Assembly (NCBI RefSeq): GCF_001039355.2
Contig: NW_019775069.1
Location: 834,027 to 898,026 of the forward strand
Origin: Lingula anatina
Lineage: Eukaryota > Brachiopoda > Lingulata > Lingulida > Lingulidae
Length of the DNA: 64,000 nt
Reading direction: 5' to 3'
The notes beneath the pieces are model-generated. The model did not search any database. It saw nothing but the letters and a program-made list of their open reading frames with translations, and was not told where the DNA came from. Within the stretch, counting starts at the first letter, position 1. The number at the start of each line of letters is the position of its first letter. Shown here piece by piece: positions 25,374 through 37,281 of this stretch. The position numbers and the translations under genes are program-made.

Positions 25374-28300
25374 ATGGAGAAATTTAAAAGGACATTCAGT
25401 TTTCGTAAGAAGAAAGACCACGTCCCTGAAGCCAGCAAGCCCCACCAGTGGCAAGAAGATGAACGCAAAGTGCGAGAAGGAACATGCAGTTTTCAAGTGC
25501 GGGTAAGTTATATTGATGGGAAGAGGGGGATCAAGCTGGAAGAAACATAACGAAAGCTGTTCATTTCTTGATTCTCCTCATCCGGTTTGAAAAATTGCCC
25601 ATTATGATTAGATGCCTAAGCCACTAGATATATTTCAGATAATGTTAGATTCTGAATGTTGGCTTGGCAGAGAATGAGCAGATGAATGCTAAGATTTTCA
25701 GAGAAGAATGTAGAGAATTATAAAATTGTCTGAAATTGCTCATTCAGCGAGATATCTGACTCAAGAATGGTGAGTGCAAGTGCCTAGGAAGATAAAACGA
25801 ATCTTGAAGATGGGTTGGCATGTAGTTCATAATCCCTACACCATGTTTTGACTATGATGATTGTTGTTTGTAAGAAGACAAATTAGTGACTTCAGTGGCC
25901 AAATGAATGACAGGAACTGCAAAGGGATAAGCTTTCTGACACCTACACTAAACTCATTCAACCTCTATCATTACAGTTAGATTAAATTAACTTTGCCTAC
26001 TGCAGATTAATAGGGGGGTAATGCACTTCTTATAATCTCTGGAACATAGAGAGAGTGTCTAACAAACAGGTGAGAGGATTTGCAGTTCAGAGTAAATAAC
26101 GCTGCTTGTAGTCAGTACTGATGAGGTTGGATTATAAAATCACTGTTTCAAGTCACTAAGAGACCATTCCCATAGATATTTATATTGATCTATCCCCCTG
26201 GGGAGTCTCACTAAATTGCTGTCAACTTGGCGGGTTAAATGTCTATCACGCCTAGTAAAGCTGTTAGGGGTAATTATCTTTACCCTAGCTGTTTTGGTAG
26301 GTGTGACAGACATTTAAGCCTCTTGAGCTGACAGCAATTTAGCGTGAACCCCCAGGGAGTTAGGTCGATCCAGATGGATCGATCTAAATCTGTGGGAATG
26401 CAGTCTAATTCAGCCTCTGAAGTTAGTAACCTGTAGCTCTTGGGCCATATTCACAACAGAAGTTGATTCGCAGGGTAACACATTGGCAGATCAAATATGG
26501 CTGGCCTACTTGAAAGCTTACTACCTAATTCTTGCAGGATATCTATTAGGGGCAGAATCCCTTAAGCCCTTATAACATCAGTGCTATACTAGGGTTTAAC
26601 TTATCCAGTCTGGATCAGTCCACTGGGATAGGTCCTAACACTTATTATGGTGTGTAAATCAATTTCACAAGTTTTCTACAAGTTCGCTTTCTGCTGTTTA
26701 GATCAAAATTATTTAATTGATCAGGTGGAGCAAGGGGACTCCGTTGAGATAACTTTAAGGCAGTGCTTGCAACCGGTTGATTCACAGGCTTGCTAGTCAG
26801 TTGATCAATTATGGCTTGACCCACCTGAAAGCGTGCAAAATTTGATTTCTCTGCCCCTGCTGGGAGAGGGGTTTGGCAGGAATCCATTGTCAAATGTGTG
26901 CCCCATTTCATCTGCGGACTACTTAGTCCATAAATAGACTGGTTATGACTACAGCCTTAGATCCAACTAGATCGACCTAACTCCCTGGGGTTTCACACTA
27001 AATTGCTGTCAGCCGAGTGCGCACGGTAGTTAATTACCCCCTTACAGCTTTTAGTAAGCAGGGCAGATGCTTAAGCCGGCTAAGCTGACAGTAATCTAGT
27101 GAGACTCCCCACAGGGATAGATCAATCTAAAATCTGTGGGAATGGGGTCTTAGTGTGCACTAGCTATTGTGACCTAAGGCCCCATTCCCACAGACACAGT
27201 GGACTATTTGGATCAACCCAATTCTGCGGAGACTCTTGCTGAGTGCAAAACATGCCTCCTGTTGTTAAATAGGAAAAAAGAGCTGTTGATGATACGAGTA
27301 TGTTGGAAACAAGAAGAGATGTATCTTTCAGATTGCAAGAGGCCCCGTAGAGTTAGATTGATTTTTGTAAACCTATGGTGTGCCAATGAAAATGGGGTCT
27401 AACACATTCTGAACGGCCCCTAACTTATAGAAGGGGGAAAAAAGTTGTACACTTTATCTATAAACATAAAAAAATTGACTGTAAAAATTTAGTTGAGCAT
27501 CAACATTTGTTTCTAAAGACATGTATTAGACTTTTCCCTTGTAACATTTTTGAAATATTGGGTGTGTTGGTATTAGCATTAGTATACAAGGGAGGTGAAC
27601 TCTTCTGTAAATGGAGAAGTAATATACAAAACCACAGGGAATGGGAGGACAGGATCCACAGGGAAGAGGCATTCTGAGCACAGGTCAGAAAGGAGGCCAG
27701 TCTTTGAGACTGCTGTCTGACTTTGATACAATACCATTGGTGACCAAATTCAAGTATCTTCAGAATGTTCTGTCTGTAGACTGAAATTGACTTCTGGAAT
27801 ATTCCTGAAAATTTGCTGAACATAGGCTGCCTTTGTCTTGAGTTTTCATTCATGAGGGCCAAAAAAAAAAAAAAGGCTGCTCTAAAGGATTATATTTTTG
27901 ACCAACAAGATGATTGATAATTTCAACCACTGAGAAAGATTCGGCATCAGAAAAAAAATTATTGTGGCTGGGTGTAACTTGAGAGAGAGAGAGTGTACTT
28001 TGCTGGATTATGCCTATGGGAAACAGAAATTTTTTTGGCTTAAATGTGCTCAACTGACAGAAACTGAAAAAAGCGTGGTGAAATAAGGGGATTCATAATA
28101 ACTTCAAAAGATGTAACTGGGTTGCAGAAAAAGTTCAGTAAATAAATCCAACTGTGCATGCAGATGTGGACCTGATCATTTATCATCAGTGAGCCAATCC
28201 CTGCTGTAAAGCTGTCCAGGAAGTAATCTTCTCCTTTGTAAAGAAAGAGGAAACCTCACCAAAATCAGGACTGATGGTTTATGGAACCATGCATTTAGCT

Positions 28301-31300
28301 CTGTATAAAAGGTTAGAATCTGTTGGATGCAAATGTGCTTTTGAAAATTATGCAGTAAGTTCTTCAAGATTTGAATTATGTACATTATCATATTGCTTAT
28401 GTGATATATATTTCATTGAAAGTGTTTCTACAGATATAACAGTTTGTCTTATTTAGGTTTATGGACCAAGTGGCAGACATTTTCAATTTTAGGTTTTTCT
28501 AATAAGAAAAAACTTTTTTGTGATTACAGCATGTGGTGCTGGTTTTCTACAAATTTTCTATTTTCAAAGTGCATACTGAGTCACAAGACTAATAAAGGCA
28601 GTTCTTATTTGTAGCTTGCATCTGATGCAAAGTCAGAAATACAATATAGGTTTATAGGTATTCACAGTCTTTTTTGCAGTGAATAAAGTAGTTTTTGTGA
28701 TTTATTATCCCATTATGGTGTTAAGGACCAGGCTGTTTTGGTATGATAATGCTGCTGTTGAATTCCTGTGTCTGGATATGTTTTAAGAAATGGTAGTGTA
28801 AGACAAGAGGCATATTTGGCATTTCAAAGCACAGAAAAGTCACCAATACCTTAACTAATTCAGTTTCTCCAATAAACAAAACATCAATGTTATGTATATA
28901 TTAAAAACGATTTATAATTTAAGACTGGAGATTTAAAAAAAAAAGCTAATTTATAGTTCTTTGTATCCTTAAAAATGATTCACAGAAATATAGCACCAGG
29001 TTGGTTAATGATCATAAATAACAGTTATCCATAAGTTAATTTATAACTGTTCTATCTTCATTTGATTGTATTTCTTACTGTCAATTGGATCATGATGTAA
29101 GAAGTTCTCAGCCTTTGTTACCTACCAGTGGGTGGACGTGATGTAGTTGAGTAGAGAATCAGATTACGCATTGATCTCCTCATTACACATATTGATTATG
29201 ATCCCTAGCTCCCTTTTTACACCAGTTCTGTGTAAATAAAACAAACTCTCGGTAATCCCAAGTGCAACCGATAAATATTGAACTAGACAGAAGTAAGACA
29301 AAGTGTAGTTGTAGCAATGGTATTTATCGTACATTTTCTTTATTTTTATTTCCAGTACCTGGGCTGTATTGAAGTGTTTGAGTCCCGTGGCATGCAGGTC
29401 TGTGAAGAAGCAGTCAAAGTCTTAAAACATGTAGGTATTTAATAAACAGGGTCACCCCTTTAACATGAGGAGCCTTTGTTGAAGTACCTTGAAAATTTTT
29501 TTCTTGCTGAGACTATTAACTTCCCACAGAATCAGTAATATATTTGATTACTTACCATTGATTTAATATACTCTTATTTTGTGTGTTGATAAACTTCATT
29601 TTGATAACTGTTTTGAATTTAAAACTTCATTTATGAGGAATGCTTGCTCTGTGTTGTTTTCATATTTTCTGAAAGTTATAAGGAGACCATCCCCTGGAGA
29701 CACACCTTCATCCCTTAGGCCTTATTAACAAACCTACTAGATTGACAAAGCTGATTAACATGCATGTAATACTAAGTCCCCACGGAATGATAAACACATA
29801 TATTTAGTGTTTGATTTAGTTTACTGATCTTTATTTTAATAATTTCGACACAGAATCAGTTGCTTTGCTGTAATAAGGTGGTATTTGAAGCAGATAATTT
29901 TCTGAAAAATATTTCCATTTTACATTGTGCTGTGCAAGTGTTTTTTTGGTTAATACTAATAATCTTATCCTTAACATTTCATTACTAATAGTTTGTTGTG
30001 AGATATTAATTATTCTGAGTAAATGTCTAAAGTAATAAATACGAGTATGATCATGGTATCTGATAGTAGTAAATTCACTGTCCAATGTGGTAGCACTTTT
30101 GTATTAACTCTTACCTGACTTAAAATTACCTGTAGAAAGGCTGTAATTAGTAATATTTCAATGTATTGTTTATAGAGAGGGAGGGTGTGACTTATTGATT
30201 ATGAATTTGGATGGAGTGGATTATTTTTTATTGAACAAGTGGAGTATCACCATTTATATCTAAATTGTGTAAAAATTGAAAACCTTTATATGACAGTAAG
30301 AATGTACCAGAATTTGGAAAGATATTAAAGGTGTATGGTATTTGCTTGTTGTATCAAAATAAATTACCACAAAATTTACTATGAGGATTCCAAATTTTAT
30401 TTATTTATTTTTTTTATGGTTTTGCTTTTAATTAATATATGTAATCTGTCATCAGTTGTCAATACAACTTCAAAGAATTTTTTTTCTAAAATTTGGTGAT
30501 ATCTGCTTGTTATATTATACTACGTTATACATACCTATATCTTTATACTGTAATATACATATATGCATAACACGAGGGCATTGTGAATGCATGGGATGTA
30601 GCATTAACCCACCTTGGCATCTTTTCTTCCCTTACAGCAATGTAAAGGGCGGTATCAGCGGGCAGTGCTCTATGTCTCAGGGGATGCTCTGAGAGTTGTA
30701 GATGAAATAAGTAAGGTATGTAAGGTATTGTGTGGCAGTAGAGTGCTCCTGTCTGCTGTGCAGTGGTAGATTTGTGTTGTGTTGTGTAAGCCTCGTGGCA
30801 CATGAAAAGAGGAGGTTGGACTTGTCGGCCACAGTACCTGCATGGTGGTTTAAGTGGTCATGTGAGGCATCGAACAAACAAACCAAATTCCATATGAGAA
30901 GTTTTTGTATGAATATTTATACAAAAAGTTCTTCTCCATTTGTTTTGGGTTTTATTTCTAGTATGAATGAATGCTTGATTAATTTTGATTTTGGTCGAAG
31001 TTTGTGATGCCTTACAGGTCCATATTTTCCTCTTTTCACCAGCCCTGTGCTTGGCTTGTTTTGTGTTTATTTCAATTAGGTGTGACTATTTCAGGGAGGA
31101 CCCAATGCCAAGAAGCAAAGCTTATTGCGCAGGTCTTTTCGTAGAAAGAAAGTGGGTATTCGTGCAATCTTATACATATCGGGAGATTCATTGCGCGTCG
31201 TTGAGGAGAAAAGTGCACTAGAACGGAATCCAGATTCAAATAAGGTAACACACATATACATATCTAGTGCCAGCAGTTTTGGTGATCGGGACTACTCCAT

Positions 31301-34300
31301 GGTATATATATATATATGCAACTTACAGTCCAATACCTATATCCCATTTAAAGGATTAGTTTCTTTAATTCTCCTTCAGGACATGACCTTTTCACTCAGA
31401 TATAGCACACCTGTAGACTTAACCAAATGGCTACACTGTGTCCTTTAGTAACCCAGGATTTTCAAACCTACCATCACCATAATAATTACCTGACCTAATG
31501 CTGTTGACGTTGCAGCACTACAGCTGGTTAAATGTTGAAGCCTTCAGTGTCACAGCTAAGTATATACATTCACAGAAAAAGAACCATTGAGGCGCACAGG
31601 TCATGGCAGTTATAAGCCTTTTTTACTACTCTGTGGTAAAAGGAGATAGCTATTCACTTGCTTAACTTTTCATGTATGAAGATGACTAGTTTATGAGTTC
31701 ATTTCCTGATCCTTAGAACCTCAACGACAAAGGCTGATTTCTTGTCTCTGTAGAACTCATGGTATCATCTCTCTTATTAATGAGTAACTGTGGTATGTAA
31801 CCTTTGCCATTTGATGAGTTTAGCTTGCATGAGCATGCAATCACACACACATACGTACATACACACGCACACGCACTTTTTCATTTTGCATGTTATTTAG
31901 TTTTACGTTTCTATGAAAGGATGTGATATCACATAACAGCACCATTGATTCGTGATCTTGTTGAAATAAATAAAATAAAAAAGTAGTTAGAAAATAGCTG
32001 AGCACCTTCTATTCCAATCTTAGATCATGATTGCGCTCTGACACAGCTGCCTTATATTGTCTTGATATGGATATTCATTATGGACTGTCTTAGCTCCCAA
32101 GCCCCTATCTACATAAATCAATATTTTCACCGTGATCTCCCTCCCCCGAGTCATTCTCATGCTAGACACTCCCAGGTACTGAGACCCAAGGCTCAGGTGT
32201 TTCTTCACACACAGGAGTGATTGATTGATCAGCAACCCATTCTTTGAGAGGCTCATTAAGGGACCTTGTCTTACCTTTGGTGATGTATCTTTTTATTTTC
32301 TGGAAACCTACGATAATGGCACGATCATTTCAACCGGGAAAAATTAACAATTTTTCAGACACATAATTTTGAAATCAATAAAATTACATTTCTTTGTAGC
32401 ATTTTGGTGCTTTTACTGTATAGAGAAGAACTATAAGGTAGTCTACTTTTCAATTGTGTTGCTACCACTCAAAAGGAATGTTTAATTTTTAGAAATTTTT
32501 ACTTAAAAAATACAGTATCTGTGAAATTCACAATTTTCTGGTTGGAATGATCATGCCATTACGACATATAAATTTGAACCACTCATGTAAGCCTGTATGT
32601 TTGTAAAGCAGTAAAAAGTGCATTCAGAACAAGCTGATCTAAGACCGCATTCACAACGAGTTGAGCCAGGCTTTACAAATCCTGGGACTAAATATGGCGG
32701 AAGTACATGAAAGAAAAAACGCCTATCTTTTAATAGTCTCTCCGCCTCTCACACGCCTCCCCACGTGTCGTCCCTGTGGGGATACAGTCATTAAATCTCG
32801 GCTCCATTGGGACGACACATGTACGTCCGCCATATTTAGTCCCTGGATTTGTAAAGCCTGGCTGAACTCGATGTGAATGCGGTCTAACAAATATGGCCTG
32901 CTCACTTAAAAGCAAGTTGCCTAATCCCCTGATAGTCTCCCTGCTTCCACACATGCCATTCCTGCAGTGGTCTACCAATTAAACTTCAGAGTCAAGATTT
33001 AATCCGTTTAATGGCACATGTGAGGCAGGTAGACCATAAGGGGATAAGGCAGCTTGCTTTGCAAAAGGGTCAGCCATATTTAGTCTGCAGATCAGTTAGT
33101 CCAAAGACCATGTTCTGAATGCCCTCTTTGTTAGGACCTCCTTGTTCTTTTTTTTTTTTTTACATAGTTTGAGTATTCTTTTAAGTGTACATGATCACTT
33201 TATCAGACATCTGGTATGTTGTCAGTACAAGATACCATTTAGTTTGTACACTCTGCAGCTGTATTTCCAAGACCTTGTTGGGCCTGATCTAAGCTTGACA
33301 ATGTGGTGAGGTTCTGTTCCTGTCATTTTGTATGAACTAGGCCATACAAAAGGCTTATTACTGCACATCCCTTTGTGGCAAAAATAAATCACAAAGTTTG
33401 TACATCTGTTTCATGTTGGTATATTTCTGCAATGTACAAAAAAATTAAATCTTGATAATATCTATCCAGTTTTAACTAATGAGACTGTTTTTTTGGGGGT
33501 TGTTTGGGCTTGTACTTGACTGAATTAAATATCTATTTAGATGGCCTGCACTGATGCACAGAAGCCCAATAAAAAAGAAAGAAGTTTGGACAAAAATTTA
33601 TTTGACAGGGCTTAAATTGCAAGTACCATCTTTCTGTATGATCTGTACTCAAATGCTGTAAGTGCAAGACAAGAAAGATATGCTGATCTTTTTTTCACTA
33701 AGCTGAAGTTGAGTTAAAACATTTTAAAGACCATATTCAGTCTGTTAGAACCAGGAAATAGATGTTGACACTAAAAAATATTGTGGTTTTTATTTTTCAC
33801 ACCAGCATTATGAAGGTGTTCCCTTTGATATCAATACGCGTATATGTTCAATTACTATTGCTCTTATGAAGTTGTAGAAGGATAACCCTCTTATGATATA
33901 CATATATCTATATAACCAGGCTATGGTATACTTACACATTCTGTGTAGTTACCACTATCAGTGATGTTGCCCAAACTGTCTCTTCACTTCTTTTATTATC
34001 ATTGGCTCAAGTTTGATAAGGAAGAAGATTGGCTTACGGGGCTTTTAAAGATAATATTTCCATGTACAGCAGGTAATGCTTGCACTGGCATGACCCACTT
34101 TTTATTTAATTGAAGTGAAGATGGGGAAGAAAGCCTTTGGTATCTAGCCAGTGATACACACGGTATCATGTAAATAAAGGTGCAGTCTGAACAAAGGTTA
34201 GGCATGATGTATTGACTTACCTGTTGGTAACAAGTGCATCAGGGGTTTATATAAGAAATAACTGGTATAGAGTATGCTCTGTAGGAACTTTAGGCCTAGT

Positions 34301-37242
34301 ATTTATATATTTTATTTATTTCTTTATTTATTTATTCATTTAGTTATTTTCATAAAAAGAAAAAAAAGCTCTTGCTATTGCTTTGGGGTTTTTATCCAAT
34401 ATTTTCTCCACATTGTTCAGCTTAGTCTCCTGGCTATTAATATAGAATAAGAGGAAGGGATGTTGTGGATGTGATAAAGTGAATCAAGCAAATTTAGCAT
34501 TGAAGTAATAGATAAATCATGTCATTGAGTCAACAGTGTGGTAATGACTGCAAAAAGCATTTATATTATCAGTAAAATATATTTCATTGACCTGCTGAGT
34601 TTTTCCTACCTGTGACTTGTCAGTATGCAGTGTGCTGATAAATATTACAGACAGGGATATTGATTTTGGTCCTCTTTCCTTGATTAAGTGCAATGGTTTG
34701 ATCACACTAGGTCCTATTCACACCTGACATCATTTAGGTCAGTTCTGAATGATATTTTAAAACATCTGGATCCAGAAGTTTGGTGAGGGGCTGTTTTCAC
34801 AAAATAAGAATCATAGCCTGAAAGATATAATTCCATAGTGGTCTGTTGAAATGAAGTATTGGTCTAAAACTAAAGCCATTCATTTCCCGTAATAAAATGG
34901 GTACAATTTTCAATTTAATGAGAGCACTGTTTTATTTTGTCCACAAGTGACTGAAACTTTGGTTTATGAATTTATTTTTGGGTTATAACTTACTTTTGTG
35001 ATACTTCCCCCCCTTTTATTGATTATCAGGAAATTGAAATTAACTCCCAAAACCATTGCTAGTTGCAATTGTAACATAAAATCATTGCCTATGTGAACGT
35101 GACCCTTGGGTCCCATCCAGAACTTGTGATGCTTTAGTGAGAGAGAGCAATGGGAAAATTCCTTATGGCCACTTCTGTGTTAAGAGCCATTATGAGATCA
35201 AGCTGAAGTATGAAGTGCAATAGAATAGATTAGATGTGGTGTGAGCATAGTCTGCAGAAGACGCTTTTATCTCGTCTCTAGATCTGTGGTCATCCCCAGT
35301 GGTCACTTCCAGCCCACCTTTTCACATATATTGTGTGATGTATTATATGTATTATTTAGCACAGTCTTGTGTGGACTATGTAAGGATCTGTGTATTATGT
35401 GTGCTTTGCTATATGTATGTATTGCTCTAATTATATACTTCTGGGACTGTCATTTGTAGATCTACAGACTTTGAAGATGGATAAGACAACTATAATGGGC
35501 TTTATGTTTTCATTTTAAACAGCTTTTCTGTTCATCAACTGCCAATGTTTGAAAATATAAGCATTTATTATATTGTATTTTATGAATATAGTATGAATTA
35601 TATTGTTAAAGAGTAACATGAAACTGATTATTATAGAGATAATTATTGGGATTCATATTTAATGGACATTTTTTTCCTGATTGATTATTGCGATTCATAT
35701 TTAATAAAGAACTTTTTGTTATTGGTTTTAACTATTCATGACAAGATGTTGTCATTAGATAACTGCCTTGTGACATGGTGTTATTATTCAATGTAAATAA
35801 GACATAGTATAATTTTTTGAAGACTCATGAAAAGCATATTGTTCAAGTTCTCCTTTATTTAAAAGAAAATTAAAGAATTGTTTTTACAGTTTCTCAGCTT
35901 GTTGGTATTGTTTTCTTCAGGGCCTGATAGTAGACCAGACCATAGAGAAGGTGTCTTTCTGTGCACCAGATCGAAACCATGAGAAAGGCTTTGCATACAT
36001 ATGCCGCGATGGCACAACACGACGTTGGATGTGTCATGGCTTCCTGGCAGTCAAAGAGTCTGTAAGTAGCACAGAAACTTGGGTTACTTTGTCTGTATGT
36101 ATAGATGATAACAGGCATATAGATATTAGAGTAAATCGTGATTCCACCTTTACATAAACCTATAGATATATCAGGCTTGATCTGGTGGCAGCTCTGGCAC
36201 TGGTTGATGGTCCTGGAGCACAGGGTAGACCACCCAAGACAGCCTGTAAATGTCCATTGACAAGATGAATGTATCTATCAGCAGCAGGTAGTGATTTTTG
36301 GCATCCCAGAAAGCAAGGTAGACCTATGCTGGCATAGCACATTTTGCCAAAGATGATTTATTTTGGCTGAAAAAAGTGAGAATTGACCTTTCTGTATCAT
36401 TTTTACATGGCTTTGGTGTAAGTTTTACATCATATGACTGAAGTAAAATTCATGTAACATGGATCCTGTGTGAGGTATTCTATGTGATTATTTGGTCATA
36501 TAATTTGGTTGGATTCCATACTCTCTATTTTTGTCAGAAAGCTGCCTCAACTTCTGTCACGGAGTCCTTAATTTCTGCTCTGTTCGTCTGTCAAAGAACC
36601 GATTCTTTTTGTAGGGAGAGCGCCTCAGTCATGCTGTGGGTTGTGCATTTGCCATCTGCTTGGAAAGGAAACAGAAGAGAGACAAAGATTCTGGTGTGAA
36701 CCTCAGCGACAGCGCTAGCAATGGTGTCACTGTGACATTCAACAAAGATAAGACATGTTTTGCTCGACAGGGCTCCTTCCGGCAGACAACACTAACTGAG
36801 AGGATGGTGGACCCCCAATCAGCCATATTGCCAGGTAGACTTTGTGTTTGACAGTAGAGAGGCTGTCAATTAGATTAACAAAATACTTCAAATTTGAACC
36901 TGGTGGAAGAGCTAAGATGTGAAATCTCAATGGTTATGTCTGTGTGTTATTTTCTGGTATTGGATATTTATTTTGGATGCATGAGTTTAGAGGAGTTTTT
37001 GAGGCTAGTTTGCTGTCAACATTTGGCTTATGATACAACAGAATTATATTCCTGTAGGCTTAAAATTTCATTTTATTGAAAATTTATGTACTTTGATTAT
37101 TACTCCTTGTACAAATTGTAAAAACTGACAGTGAAATAGATATCTGTAAATAAGATATTTATACACTTGGAGGAAAGGTATATTCAAAAAAGTTTAAGAT
37201 ACAGTAGTCCAGTATTAAATTGACATCTCTAATGAAAAGTGT

Positions 37243-37281
<39 letters not shown>

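Noticed and set aside
34690-35120. Possible MITE with GGTCCTATTCACACC and GAACGTGACCC ends
   Set aside because: End similarity is short and the arms do not pair further inward.
36160-36342. Minus-strand 60-codon frame, GC-richer than its surroundings, possible transposon relic
   Set aside because: Too short, no recognisable transposase or reverse transcriptase motif; no terminal repeats found.
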